Program-made: the position numbers and the translations under genes | Part shown: positions 42,706 to 51,922 of the stretch, one piece after another | How the letters are laid out: each line of letters begins with the position of its first letter | How positions within the stretch are numbered: position 1 is the stretch's first letter | NCBI RefSeq assembly: GCF_032878875.1 | Contig: NZ_CP118157.1 | Coordinates: 1,984,001-2,048,000 of the forward strand | Direction: 5' to 3' | DNA from: Microbacterium sp. AB | Lineage (GTDB): Bacteria > Actinomycetota > Actinomycetes > Actinomycetales > Microbacteriaceae | DNA: 64,000 nucleotides | Notes under the pieces: generated by a model | Seen by the model: the letters and a program-made list of their open reading frames with translations, nothing else | The model's database searches: none | Told to the model about the DNA's origin: nothing

Positions 42706-43020
42706 ATGAGCGATCAGAACGCCACCCACGACGACCCGATCGACCGCCATGACGACGGCGGCGCATCCGCCGCGACCGGGCGGCCGGCCCACGACGACCC
42801 GGGCGAGACGCTCGGCGCTCGCGGGACCGACGCCGACGACGCCGCGAGCAAGGAGCCGGCGGACTGGGTGACGGGAGACGAGCCGATGACGGCGGCGCAG
42901 CGCAGCTACCTCGACACGCTGGCGCGCGAGGCCGGCGAGGAGCTGCCCGCCCGCCTGACGAAGGCGGAGGCCTCGACCGAGATCGACCGCCTGCAGTCGA
43001 AGACCGGCCGCGCGGGCTGA
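42706..43020 (+). CDS. DUF3072 family protein
   Basis: 104 residues. The first 50 are acidic, His/Asp-rich and probably disordered. The last 55 carry DUF3072: EPMTAAQRSYLDTLAREAGE and LTKAEASTEIDRLQSKTGR. The domain resembles a small SAP-like or helical DNA-associated unit, but no function is established. Convergent with the LysR gene. Confidence 0.87.
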   Translation: MSDQNATHDDPIDRHDDGGASAATGRPAHDDPGETLGARGTDADDAASKEPADWVTGDEPMTAAQRSYLDTLAREAGEELPARLTKAEASTEIDRLQSKTGRAG

Positions 43021-43045
43021 CGCCGGCCCCGACGATCCCGCGGTG

Positions 43046-43987
43046 CTATCGACCGCGGGACGTCCCGCTCGGGCCTTCGTCCTCGCGATCGGTCCCGCCG
43101 GTCGGATCGGCCGCCGCGCTCAACAGCTCGAGAGCGGCCTCGACCGGCGGGAGATGCGCGGCCTCTTCGCGTACGACCGCATGGATCGAGCGCATCGGCG
43201 TCGGCCTGACCACCGTGATGACGGAGACCCCTGTCGGCGTCCGAGCGGCCCCGAGCCCGGGCAGGACCGTTATCCCGATCCCGGCGGCGACGAAGGCGAG
43301 CGCCGCCGGGTAGTCGTGCGCCTCGACGCGGAACGCGGGACGGTAGCCGACAGCGGCACACGCGTCGAGGAGCACTCGCCTGCACCATCCTCGAGCGAAG
43401 TCGTTGTCGATCCACTGCTCGTTCGCCAGTTCGGCGAGCTCGACCTCCTCCCTCCTCGCGAGCTCGTGGCCGTCCGGAACCACGGCCACATACGGGTCGT
43501 CGAGGAGGTGACGGGAGACGAAGCCCGGTTCGGGCGAGAAATCGCCTCGTGCGACGACGAGGTGGACGTCCGCCCTCTCGGCCGGATCATCCGGCGGGCT
43601 CTCGCTGAGGCGCAGGTCCAACCGCACGCCGGGGAAATCGTGACCGAGCCGGCGCACGAGAGACGGCAGCCACGCGGCTCTCACGGAGGCGAAGTAGGCG
43701 ATGGAGATCGTCCCCGTGCGGCCGGCGCGGAGATCCGTGACAAGCGCCTCGACCCTCCCGAGCCGGGCGAGCACCTCGTCCACCTCCGCGGCGAGCGCGA
43801 TGCCTGCGGGCGTCGCGCGGAGCCCGCGCCCCGAGCGGGTGAACAGCGTCAGCCCCGTCTCCCGCTGGAGGGCGGTGATGTGCTGGTTCACCGCTGACGG
43901 CGTGTAGCCGAGGCTGACGGCAGCGGCCTGGACCGAGGCGCTGGCGACCACCGAGCGGAAGACGCGGAGGCGATGGACATCGAGCAT
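43046..43987 (-). CDS. LysR family transcriptional regulator
   Basis: 313 residues from ATG 43987. The N-terminal winged helix-turn-helix reads LRVFRSVVASASVQAAAVSL, GYTPSAVNQHITALQRE and TLFTRSGRGLRATPAG. The C-terminal effector domain begins GTISIAYFASVRAAWLPSLV. It is divergent from an EamA exporter with an inverted repeat between them. It therefore probably controls that transporter and itself. Confidence 0.93.
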   Translation of the reverse strand: MLDVHRLRVFRSVVASASVQAAAVSLGYTPSAVNQHITALQRETGLTLFTRSGRGLRATPAGIALAAEVDEVLARLGRVEALVTDLRAGRTGTISIAYFASVRAAWLPSLVRRLGHDFPGVRLDLRLSESPPDDPAERADVHLVVARGDFSPEPGFVSRHLLDDPYVAVVPDGHELARREEVELAELANEQWIDNDFARGWCRRVLLDACAAVGYRPAFRVEAHDYPAALAFVAAGIGITVLPGLGAARTPTGVSVITVVRPTPMRSIHAVVREEAAHLPPVEAALELLSAAADPTGGTDREDEGPSGTSRGR

Positions 43988-44001
43988 CCCCGCACCATAC
44001 A

Positions 44002-44018
44002 GTTCGACTGAACCGAAC
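44002..44018. promoter_or_regulatory. LysR-type operator between the regulator and eamA
   Basis: GTTCG (44002-44006), 7 nt, CGAAC (44014-44018). This dyad contains the T-N11-A pattern expected for LysR boxes and lies 15 bp before the regulator start. Confidence 0.6.
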
Positions 44019-44069
44019 GGAAGACATCCGCACTGGTGCTGAATCCGTCGCCGGCGTGACGATGGACCG

Positions 44070-45023
44070 ATGACGAGCCCGTCTCCTTCGACTCCTGCGC
44101 CTCGAAGCCCCCTGCCGGTCGCCGCCGCCTCGGTCACGGTGGTGTTGTGGGCGTCGGCGTTCGTCGGGGTGCGGGCAGCGGGCGCCGACTACTCCCCCGG
44201 CGCCCTCGCACTGGGCCGCCAGCTCAGCGGCTCCGTCGCGCTCACCGCGATCGTGCTCGTCGACGCGGTCCGACGCGGACGGCTCCCGCGACTGCCGCGC
44301 GGGCGCCTCCTCATCGCCGTGCTCACGTGGGGAGCCGCATGGTTCGGCCTCTACAACCTCGCCTTGAACGATGCGGAGCGGCATCTCGACGCCGGCACGA
44401 CCGCCCTGCTGGTCAACCTCGCCCCCGTCCTCATCGGAGTGCTCGCCGGCCTGTTCCTCGGGGAGGGGTTCCCTCGTCGTCTGGTGCACGGACTGTTCGT
44501 GTCGTTCGGGGGCGTGGCCCTCATCGCCGCGACGAGCTGGGCCGGACGGGCCGACGTCGTCGGCGTGCTCCTCGGCCTCGGCGCCGCGATCCTGTACGCC
44601 TCCAGCGCGACCGTGCAGAAACGGCTGCTGACGCATGTCGACGCGCTGACCGTGACCTGGCTCGGCTGCCTGGCCGGGACCGTCGTGTGCCTCCCCTTCG
44701 CGCCGAGCTTGGTGCGCGACGCGACGAGCGCACCGGCGTCCTCCACGCTGGGCATGGTGTATCTCGGCGTCTTCCCCACGGCGATCGCCTTCCTCACCTG
44801 GGGATACGCGCTGTCGCGCAGCACCGCCGGGCGGCTCGCCGCATCCACCTATGTCATACCTCCCCTCGTCGTCGTGCTGTCGTGGCTGCTGCTCGCGGAG
44901 GTCCCGGCAGCGCTCGCGCTGTTCGGGGGCGCACTGTGCCTGGGCGGCGTGGCGATCGCGACGCTGAGCAGTCGTCGACGCCTGCGCCCCGGCACCAGGG
45001 GCTCGGCGGCCCGCGCGGGCTGA
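44070..45023 (+). CDS. EamA/DMT family transporter
   Basis: 317 residues with about ten membrane helices in two EamA repeats (first at VTVVLWASAFVGVRAAGADY, second near VVGVLLGLGAAILYASSATV). Members export amino acids or small metabolites. LYNLALNDAERHLDAGTTAL is the family's central motif. Context with the divergent LysR regulator implies inducible efflux of an unknown metabolite. Confidence 0.9.
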   Translation: MTSPSPSTPAPRSPLPVAAASVTVVLWASAFVGVRAAGADYSPGALALGRQLSGSVALTAIVLVDAVRRGRLPRLPRGRLLIAVLTWGAAWFGLYNLALNDAERHLDAGTTALLVNLAPVLIGVLAGLFLGEGFPRRLVHGLFVSFGGVALIAATSWAGRADVVGVLLGLGAAILYASSATVQKRLLTHVDALTVTWLGCLAGTVVCLPFAPSLVRDATSAPASSTLGMVYLGVFPTAIAFLTWGYALSRSTAGRLAASTYVIPPLVVVLSWLLLAEVPAALALFGGALCLGGVAIATLSSRRRLRPGTRGSAARAG

Positions 45024-45094
45024 CGCCCCTCGAGACGGCCTCCCCGTCCCGCTCCGGCCCGTGGGCGGAGACGAGGAGGCCGATGCCGCCGCCC

Positions 45095-47857
45095 TCAGGC
45101 GGTGGCCTTCTTCGACCGCGGCTTCGAGGCCCTGGCGGGGCGGGGCGGCATCGTGTCGTCGGCGACGCCGGCGATCTTCGCCCGGCTCGCCCGCACGTCG
45201 GCGAACGAGGTGCCGTAGTAGGCGGCCTCCATGATCGTCTTCATGTCGGCGAGCATCGGCAGGCGCGGGTTGGCGGGCGCGCACTGGTCCTCATAGGCGC
45301 CCATGGCGAGCGCGTCGAGCGCCCCGATGAAGGCCTCCTCCGGCACCCCCTGGGCCTGGAAGGACGGAGCGATGCCGCATCGGTCGCGCAGGTCCTCGAC
45401 GGCCCTCGCGTACGACTCGACGCCCTCCGCGGGAGTGGCCGCGGGCAGCCCCAGGTGCTTCGCGATCTCCTGGAACCGTTCGGGCGCCACGTAGCGCTCG
45501 TACTTCGGCCAGCTCGTGAGCTTGGTCGGCACGGAGCCGTTGTAGCGGATCACGTGCGGCAGGTACGTCGCATTGGTGCGGCCGTGCACGAGGTGGAACG
45601 TCGCCCCGGTGACGTGCGCCATCGCGTGCACGATCCCGAGGAAGGCGTTGCCGAAGGCCATTCCGGCGATCGAGGACGCGTTGTGCATCTTCTCCCTCGC
45701 CGTGAGCACCTCGGCGGACGTCGGGTCGACGCCGCCCTTCGCGGAGGTCTCGATGTTCTCGAAGATGAGCCTGATGGCGTGCAGGCACAGGCCGTCGGTG
45801 TAGTCGTTCGCGTAGACGGAGACGTAGGCCTCCGTCGCGTGCGTGAGCGCGTCGAACCCCGAGTCCGCGATGAGGAAGGACGGCATCTGGGCGGTCAGCT
45901 CCGGGTCGATGATGGCCACCGTCGGGGTCAGCGCGTAGTCGGCGAGCGGATACTTCTTGCCCCGCTCCGGGTCGCTGATCACGGCGAACGGCGTCATCTC
46001 CGAGCCCGTGCCGGAGGTCGTCGGGATGCACACGAGCTTGGCCTGCGCCCCCAGCTCCGGGAACTTGAAGGCGCGCTTGCGGACGTCGAAGAACTTCTCC
46101 TTCATGTCCGAGAACTCGATCTCCGGGTGCTCGTAGAGCAGCCACATGACCTTCGCGGCGTCCATGGGGGAGCCGCCTCCGAGCGCGACGATCGTGTCCG
46201 GCTTGAAGACGCGCATCTCGGCGGCGCCCCGCTGCACGGCGTCGACGGTCGGCTCGGGGAGCACGTCGTCGATGATCTGCAGCGCGACACGCTCCCCGCG
46301 GCGGGCGAGCACGTCGAGGACGCGGTCGACGAAGCCGAGGCGGGTCATCGTGGCGTCGGTGACGATCGTCACGCGGCTCACCCCGCGCATGTCGGCGAGG
46401 TAGCGGATCGCGTTGGGCTCGAAGTAGGTCTTCGCGGGCACCTTGAACCACTGCATGTTGTTGTTCCTGCGACCGATGCGCTTGATGTTGAGGAGGTTGA
46501 CGGCCGAGACGTTGTTCGAGACCGAGTTGTGGCCGTAGGAGCCGCAGCCGAGCGTGAGCGAGGGGATGAAGGCGTTGTAGATGTCTCCGATCCCGCCGAG
46601 CGAGCTCGGGGCGTTCGCGATGATGCGCACCGCCTTCACGCGCGAGCCGAACGCCTCGACGACCGCGGCGTCCTCGCTGTGGACGGCACCCGAATGGCCC
46701 AGCCCGTCGAACTCGACCATCTGCGCCGAGAGCGAGATGCCTTCCTCGGCGTCGCGGGCCCGCAGGACGGCGAGCACGGGCGCGAGCTTCTCCCGCGTCA
46801 GCGGCTCGGCGGGCCCCACTGACCCGACCTCGGCGAGGATGATCGACGTGTCCTCGGGCACCGTGAAGCCGGCCTGCTGCGCGATCCAGACCGGCGACTG
46901 GCCGACGACGGCCGCGTTGAGCCTGGCCTCGGCGCAGTTGGCCGAGTCGGCGGCGACGCCGAAGATGAACTCCTCCAGCATCCGCTTCTCGGCGGCCGTG
47001 GCCCGGTAGGCGTGGAGCGTCTCGAACTCGGCGATCGCGGCCTCGTAGACGGGCTCGTCGAGGATCACGGCCTGCTCGGACGCGCAGATCATGCCGTTGT
47101 CGAAGGCCTTCGAGAGCACGATGTCGTTGACGGCCCGCTTGAGCTTCGCGGTGCGCTCGACGAAGGCCGGCACATTGCCCGCCCCGACGCCGAGAGCGGG
47201 CTTGCCGCAGGAGTAGGCGGCCCGCACCATGGCGTTGCCGCCGGTCGCGAGGATGAGGGCGACGTCCGGGTGGTGCATGAGGAGGTTGGAGGCCTCGAGG
47301 GAGGGCTGCTCGATCCACTGGATGCAGCCGGCGGGCGCTCCCGCGGCGACCGCGGCGTCGCGGACGACGCGCGCCGCCGCGACCGAGCAGGCCTGAGCGG
47401 ACGGGTGGAAGCCGAAGACGATGGGGTTGCGGGTCTTGAGGGCGATGAGCGCCTTGAAGATGGTGGTCGAGGTGGGATTCGTCACGGGCGTGATGCCGCA
47501 GACGACGCCGACGGGCTCCGCGATCTCGGTGATGCCGGTGAGCTCGTCGTGACCGATGACCCCGACCGTCTTGAGCTCGGACATCGCGTTGGTCACATGC
47601 TCGCAGGCGAACATGTTCTTCACCGCCTTGTCCTCGAAGACCCCGCGTCCGGTCTCCCGGACGGCCTGCTCGGCGAGCGGCCCGTGCTGGCTGAGGGCCG
47701 CGACCGACGCCTTGCGGACGATGTGGTCGACCTCGTCCTGGGAGAGGTCCATGAACGCTCGGAGCGCGTCGTTCGCCGTGACGACGAGCGTGTCGACCGC
47801 CGCCGCGGTGCCCGGGTCGACGGTGGGGTGCGAAATGGTGCTTTCGGTGATGGTCAT
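45095..47857 (-). CDS. adhE: Bifunctional acetaldehyde-CoA/alcohol dehydrogenase
   Basis: Reduces acetyl-CoA to acetaldehyde, then ethanol. Full length at 920 residues. The N-terminal aldehyde dehydrogenase half has GVVCGITPVTNPTSTTIFKA and the catalytic cysteine in NGMICASEQAVI. The linker ends near residue 470. The C-terminal iron-dependent alcohol dehydrogenase half has GGGSPMDAAKVMW, TTSGTGSEMTPFAVI and the iron ligands in DALTHATEAYVSVYANDYTD and GIVHAMAHVTGATFHLVHG. The Lys/Ala-rich tail is a small addition. It marks a fermentative or redox-balancing capacity. Confidence 0.97.
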   Translation of the reverse strand: MTITESTISHPTVDPGTAAAVDTLVVTANDALRAFMDLSQDEVDHIVRKASVAALSQHGPLAEQAVRETGRGVFEDKAVKNMFACEHVTNAMSELKTVGVIGHDELTGITEIAEPVGVVCGITPVTNPTSTTIFKALIALKTRNPIVFGFHPSAQACSVAAARVVRDAAVAAGAPAGCIQWIEQPSLEASNLLMHHPDVALILATGGNAMVRAAYSCGKPALGVGAGNVPAFVERTAKLKRAVNDIVLSKAFDNGMICASEQAVILDEPVYEAAIAEFETLHAYRATAAEKRMLEEFIFGVAADSANCAEARLNAAVVGQSPVWIAQQAGFTVPEDTSIILAEVGSVGPAEPLTREKLAPVLAVLRARDAEEGISLSAQMVEFDGLGHSGAVHSEDAAVVEAFGSRVKAVRIIANAPSSLGGIGDIYNAFIPSLTLGCGSYGHNSVSNNVSAVNLLNIKRIGRRNNNMQWFKVPAKTYFEPNAIRYLADMRGVSRVTIVTDATMTRLGFVDRVLDVLARRGERVALQIIDDVLPEPTVDAVQRGAAEMRVFKPDTIVALGGGSPMDAAKVMWLLYEHPEIEFSDMKEKFFDVRKRAFKFPELGAQAKLVCIPTTSGTGSEMTPFAVISDPERGKKYPLADYALTPTVAIIDPELTAQMPSFLIADSGFDALTHATEAYVSVYANDYTDGLCLHAIRLIFENIETSAKGGVDPTSAEVLTAREKMHNASSIAGMAFGNAFLGIVHAMAHVTGATFHLVHGRTNATYLPHVIRYNGSVPTKLTSWPKYERYVAPERFQEIAKHLGLPAATPAEGVESYARAVEDLRDRCGIAPSFQAQGVPEEAFIGALDALAMGAYEDQCAPANPRLPMLADMKTIMEAAYYGTSFADVRASRAKIAGVADDTMPPRPARASKPRSKKATA

Positions 47858-48201
47858 GACTCCTCGCAGGGCTCGGATGGTGCCGGGGCGTGTCTTCGCC
47901 GAACCGGCTTCGCCGAGCCCACGGTAGCTCTGGCGCGCACCCCCGACCCGGGTCGAAGGTCCCGCAGAGGGCGGACCCTCAGACCGACGCGCGCAGGAAC
48001 GTCACGACGACCTGCTCGGGCGCGAGTCCGGCGTCTGCGTGTCGGGTGGCTTCTCTCCGGGCGCGGCGGGCTCGGCGTCGCTGTCGAGCGCGTCTTCGAC
48101 GCCGAGACGGGCTGGCCCTCCGACGTCAACGAGCCCGATGTCGACTCGTGACGAGGCGAGGTGCCGCCGCCCGATTGCACGGTGCCGGTAGCGTTTGCTG
48201 T
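47858..48201. other. 344-bp intergenic stretch without a supportable gene
   Basis: It holds the adhE upstream region and, at its right end, the promoter of the SRPBCC gene. Two gene-like scraps were noted: on the plus strand a frame ending RVFDAETGWPSDVNEPDVDS-stop (to 48151), and on the minus strand one ending AGLAPEQVVVTFLRASV-stop, resembling the tail of a TetR-type regulator. Neither has a convincing start or domain. They may be remnants of deleted genes. Confidence 0.4.
48189..48194 (+). promoter_or_regulatory. -10 element for leaderless SRPBCC transcript
   Basis: TAGCGT, 7 nt (TTGCTGT), ATG 48202. Confidence 0.6.
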
Positions 48202-48627
48202 ATGGCAGAGGATCTTCTCTCCGTCTCCACGGTCGTCGAGGCGACGCCGGCCGCCGTCTGGCGCGTCCTCACCGACGGCAGATCAGCCTGGTGGCCAGGC
48301 ATGCTGTTCGAGCCGGAAGTCGGTGCATGCCTGACGGAAACATGGGAGGAGGACGGCGAGACGTTGCGGGCGACAGGGACTGTCGTCGGGTCCGATGCGC
48401 TGCGTCGCCTGGACTTCGTGTGGAGCGAGCCCCATTGGCACGGAACGCTTGCCGTGAGCATCCGACTCGCGTCCGTCGGAAGTGGAACCGAGGTCACCGT
48501 CATCGAGCAAGGCTTCACGAGCATCGACGCTCCTTCGACGCTGCTCGCAGAACACGTGGCAGGCTGGCGATTCCACCTCGATCGCCTCGTGCAGGCGCTC
48601 CGGAATCCGAATCGGATTCCCGACTAG
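48202..48627 (+). CDS. SRPBCC domain protein (AHSA1-like)
   Basis: 141 residues. It shows LSVSTVVEATPAAVWRVLTD, WWPGMLFEPEVGACLTETWE, RLDFVWSEPHWHGTLAVSIR and a C-terminal helix AEHVAGWRFHLDRLVQAL, the pattern of AHSA1/ActivatorHsp90-like proteins. Lower GC at its 3' end than its neighbours. The role is unknown; no operon partner. Confidence 0.83.
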   Translation: MAEDLLSVSTVVEATPAAVWRVLTDGRSAWWPGMLFEPEVGACLTETWEEDGETLRATGTVVGSDALRRLDFVWSEPHWHGTLAVSIRLASVGSGTEVTVIEQGFTSIDAPSTLLAEHVAGWRFHLDRLVQALRNPNRIPD

Positions 48628-48847
48628 CAGCCGAGATCGTCACCGTCGGGTGCTCCAGCGGTCCGGCCTCGATGCCGTCGCCGATCGGTCGTTCCCGTTC
48701 CGCTACGACGTCACCGACTCCGAATCGAGTCATGATCGGCTCCGGACGCCGATCGCGCTCCGGAGCGCGATGAAAACGCGCCGGGCGCCGCCGAATGCGT
48801 CGAGCCCCGCGGCACGGCGACGAGGCCGTCGCGGAACGCGCGCGGAC

Positions 48848-50374
48848 TCATCTGCGCCCGTCCCAGATGACGCGACGTGCGGGGTCCGGGTCGAGCAGTG
48901 TCGCGCTCGGGGCGTCGAACCGGTGGACCTGCCGGTCGTGGACGCTGTAGCGCGGCCATCCGGGATCGCCCGTCCGGGCGAAATCCGCCCAGGCGCGGTG
49001 CACCTCGTCGGCGATGCGCTGGTCGCCGCCGCCGGCGAGGAGCGGCTGCCAGTCGGGGTGGTCGAGGTTGTCGAACACGAAGGGGAGCTCCGCGGCGTGG
49101 GCTGCCCCGAGGGTCCCGTCGAGTGCGGGTGAGCGCCAGGCGAACTCGTAGACGCGGGTGTTCTCGTGCGCCTCGGCGGTGCGGATCGCGGGCACGCGGT
49201 AGATCCAGTCGGTCAGGAGGGCCCCGAGCGCCGGCGCGGCGGACGCCCCGGGGAACGCCCGCCGGTAGGTGCGCACGGCCCGGAGGGGAGGCAGCCCCTT
49301 CTGGAGCGCGTACAGGGGGAGCATCCACGACCGCACCCTGTCCGCGCCCATCGGCGCGAGGACGATCTGGGCCTCCTCGGCGTTCCAGCCGACGAGCAGG
49401 TCGATGTCGGCGGCGACGCCGGCGCGCAGGCTCTCGATCGGCGGTGCCGGCAACGACTCGCCGTCGACGACGGGCTCGAACGGCAGGCCGTTCACGGCGA
49501 CGTCACCCCATGTGGAGCGCCGCGGCGACTTCTGCACCACTTCTCGGAGCCGGTCCTGGGCGGCGACGAGCTCGTCCTGGGGGACGGCCGACAACGCCTC
49601 GAGCGTCGGTTCGACGTGCAGGAGGCGGGCGAGCTGGACGGCGGTCTTGCGCGCGGAGTCCGCGCTGATCGAGTGGAACGTGCTCCCGGACTCCATGATC
49701 GCCCGGCGGATCAGCCCCTGCGAAGCGGGCATGGTGATGAGCGCGCCGATGCTCATCGCGCCCGAGGACTCGCCGCACACCGTCACGTTGCCGGGGTCCC
49801 CGCCGAAGGCGGCGATGTTGTCTTGGACCCACTCGAGGGCGCAGATCTGATCACGCAGCGACAGATTCGCCGGACCCGAGCCGAACCAGATCAGGCCCTC
49901 GGCCCCGAGACGGTAGTTGATCGTGACGAGCACGACGCCGTCCCGCGCGAAGCGCGAGCCGTCATAGCCACCGACGGATCCTGATCCGCTCCACCATCCT
50001 CCCCCGTGGATGAAGACGATGACCGGGTGGTCCCCTCCGCCGGGCGGCGCCCAGACGTTCAGATTGAGGTAGTCGTCTCCCGGCGCGGTGCGATCCGGGA
50101 GCAGCGTCGGGCCCTGTCCGACGAGATGCGGTGCCGTGGGGCCGTACTCGCCCGCGTCGAACGTGCCCTCGAAGCGCCGCCGACGAACCGGCAGGCGGAA
50201 CCGCCGCTCACCGACCGGGGGCTCCGCATAGGGCACGCCCAGGAACCGGCGCACGCCGCCCTCGACGGTCCGGCCCCTGAGGACGCCGGCATCGACGGAG
50301 ACGGTGACGGGTCCTCCGCGCGCAGACGCCTGCCGGGCCGTTTCGGTGACGTCAGCGGGGTCGTCAGGGCTCAT
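48848..50374 (-). CDS. Type B carboxylesterase/lipase
   Basis: 508 residues from ATG 50374. Alpha/beta-hydrolase features are RRFLGVPYAEPPVGERRFRL, the oxyanion loop FIHGGGWWSGSG and the nucleophile elbow VCGESSGAMS. An acidic residue lies near GWNAEEAQ, and the catalytic His is in LGAAHAAELPFVF. No signal peptide, so intracellular. Its start overlaps the stop of the shortened XRE regulator by 11 nt, suggesting that this regulator once controlled or still controls it. Confidence 0.92.
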   Translation of the reverse strand: MSPDDPADVTETARQASARGGPVTVSVDAGVLRGRTVEGGVRRFLGVPYAEPPVGERRFRLPVRRRRFEGTFDAGEYGPTAPHLVGQGPTLLPDRTAPGDDYLNLNVWAPPGGGDHPVIVFIHGGGWWSGSGSVGGYDGSRFARDGVVLVTINYRLGAEGLIWFGSGPANLSLRDQICALEWVQDNIAAFGGDPGNVTVCGESSGAMSIGALITMPASQGLIRRAIMESGSTFHSISADSARKTAVQLARLLHVEPTLEALSAVPQDELVAAQDRLREVVQKSPRRSTWGDVAVNGLPFEPVVDGESLPAPPIESLRAGVAADIDLLVGWNAEEAQIVLAPMGADRVRSWMLPLYALQKGLPPLRAVRTYRRAFPGASAAPALGALLTDWIYRVPAIRTAEAHENTRVYEFAWRSPALDGTLGAAHAAELPFVFDNLDHPDWQPLLAGGGDQRIADEVHRAWADFARTGDPGWPRYSVHDRQVHRFDAPSATLLDPDPARRVIWDGRR

Positions 50375-50852
50375 CGCGCGCGCCTTTCGCGTATCGGCCC
50401 GCCGGGGTGGCGGCGAGCGTGCCGAGCAGGGTGAGATGGAACCCCGCGCTCTCGAGCCGCTTGCCACGCGCATCGTGGCGCTCCCACAGCCTCGCGGACT
50501 CGGGGCTGCGTGCCAGCAGCGTCCGCAGCACCTCGTTGACGCGCCGATGATCCGGCGCGGCGCCGCGATCGGGGCCGGGGATCATCCGGGCGACGTGGAA
50601 CAGATGCAGCCGCGCCTCGTGGTCGAGACGCGGAGCCCTGCGGAGCGTCTTGACGACCTGCACGGAGGGGTGACGCTCGCGACCCTGCTCCAAGCGGGTG
50701 TGGTCGTCGACGCTGAGGCCGGCCATCGTGGCGATCTCGTCGCGGCGCAGCCCGGGCACGCGCCGTCGGCCGTGCGCGGAGAAGCCGATCGCCTCCGGGT
50801 GGAGCTGCCCTCGGCGAGCGCGCAGGTGCTCGCCAGGCCGGTTGTCGGACAT
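50364..50852 (-). CDS. Shortened MmyB-type XRE regulator
   Basis: 162 residues against about 280 in the family. The helix-turn-helix is intact (RRRVPGLRRDEIATMAGLSV, DDHTRLEQGRER). The chain then jumps from HRRVNEVLRTLL straight to ARSPESARLWERHD, a segment that normally lies about 100 residues later. The central ligand-binding part is therefore missing in frame. It may still bind DNA without ligand control, or be a decaying gene. It overlaps the esterase start by 11 nt. Confidence 0.7.
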   Translation of the reverse strand: MSDNRPGEHLRARRGQLHPEAIGFSAHGRRRVPGLRRDEIATMAGLSVDDHTRLEQGRERHPSVQVVKTLRRAPRLDHEARLHLFHVARMIPGPDRGAAPDHRRVNEVLRTLLARSPESARLWERHDARGKRLESAGFHLTLLGTLAATPAGRYAKGARDEP

Positions 50853-50968
50853 GCCCTGATTCTATGGACCGTTTCGGCGGGCAGGCAGGGTGCAGCTCTC
50901 CCGGGCTCATGACGGCGGTCGGCGCCCGACCCGCCGGGCAGCGGTGACCGGAGCGCGCCACGCCCGCG

Positions 50969-51358
50969 TCAGGTGACGTCCTCGCCCTCGGCCTCTTCGT
51001 CGAATCGGACGCGTGCCCGTTCGATGGCGGGCATGTGCGTGTCCGCCCACGCGAGGAGCTCATCGATCGGCGGCCGTAGCGTCTTGCCGAGCGGTGTGAT
51101 GCGGTACTCGATCGCGAGCGGCCTCGTGCGGAGCACGATGCGGTCGACGATGCCGTTCCGTTCGAGCCGCCGCAGGGTCGCGGTGAGCGACTTCTGCGTC
51201 ACCGCGGGGATCGCGCGGCGCAGCTCGCTGAAGCGCGCGGGCGCCTCGCACAGCTCGTTCAACACCTGCAGCGACCATTTGTCGAGAACCTGATCGAGCA
51301 GCTCACGGTGAGGGGCGCTGATGTCGAGGCGGTGGGAGGCGGCGATGGTATCCGGCAT
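50969..51358 (-). CDS. HxlR-type winged helix regulator
   Basis: 129 residues from ATG 51358. HxlR motifs: HRELLDQVLDKWSLQVLNEL, ARFSELRRAIPAVTQKSLTA, LRRLERNGIVDRIV and EYRITPLGKTLRPPIDELLAW. The acidic C-terminus is usual. It is divergent from the RidA-like gene with 82 bp between starts. It therefore probably regulates that gene. A GAGAC-CTA-GTCTC dyad lies at its start (51359-51371). Confidence 0.92.
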   Translation of the reverse strand: MPDTIAASHRLDISAPHRELLDQVLDKWSLQVLNELCEAPARFSELRRAIPAVTQKSLTATLRRLERNGIVDRIVLRTRPLAIEYRITPLGKTLRPPIDELLAWADTHMPAIERARVRFDEEAEGEDVT

Positions 51359-51440
51359 GAGACCTAGTCTCGTTGAAGTTTCCACCGGGTACCACGTATC
51401 AATGAGACACAACCTTCCTCACAGAGATATGGAGTGTCCG

Positions 51441-51851
51441 ATGCCCGTTCGCCTGTCGTCCCCCGAGGGCATGATGCCATCCGTGCCCTACCATCATGTC
51501 GCCGTCGCCACGGGTGCCCGCCACGTGCACGTCGCGGGACAGATCTCGCGAGATGCCGCCGGCGCCGCCGTGTCGGCCGGGGATCTCGCCGGCCAGGTCG
51601 CCCAGGCGCTCCGCAACACCGCCACAGGCCTCGCGAGCGCCGGCGCCGGCTTCGCGGACGTCGTTCGACTCACCTTCTACGTCACCGCCTGGCACCCCGA
51701 CCTGATCGATGCGTTCATGGCGGGTGTCGACGAGGTCGCCGACGAGATCGGCCTGCCCGCTCCCCTGCCCCCGGCATCGCTCATCGGCGTGGACTACCTC
51801 TTCGAGCCCGACGTCCTCATCGAGGTCGAGGCGACGGCCGTGCTCGACTGA
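51441..51851 (+). CDS. RidA family protein lacking the usual catalytic arginine
   Basis: 136 residues from ATG 51441, with GGAG 6 nt upstream (ATG 51429 is four codons earlier). YjgF/RidA fold: VHVAGQISRDAAG, ALRNTATGLASAGAGFADVV, RLTFYVTAWHPDLIDAFM and the C-terminal LIEVEATAVL. RidA enamine deaminases have Arg in a PARS motif; here the aligned segment is PPASLIGVDY, without it. So canonical 2-aminoacrylate deaminase activity is doubtful. It is divergent from an HxlR regulator. Confidence 0.87.
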   Translation: MPVRLSSPEGMMPSVPYHHVAVATGARHVHVAGQISRDAAGAAVSAGDLAGQVAQALRNTATGLASAGAGFADVVRLTFYVTAWHPDLIDAFMAGVDEVADEIGLPAPLPPASLIGVDYLFEPDVLIEVEATAVLD

Positions 51852-51922
51852 GCCCGAGGCGAGAACGTGTTCGAGGACGCCGAGCGGACCGCGCGGCGCA
51901 TGTCGGCGGCCGACTCGGCTCG

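Noticed and set aside
43587..45284. Minus-strand frame of 565 codons opposite the LysR/EamA region
   Set aside because: No domain, biased composition, and the plus strand holds a proper EamA transporter.
48515..48733. Small minus-strand ORF (72 codons) overlapping the end of the SRPBCC gene
   Set aside because: Most of it is antisense to the SRPBCC gene; no ribosome site, no family resemblance.
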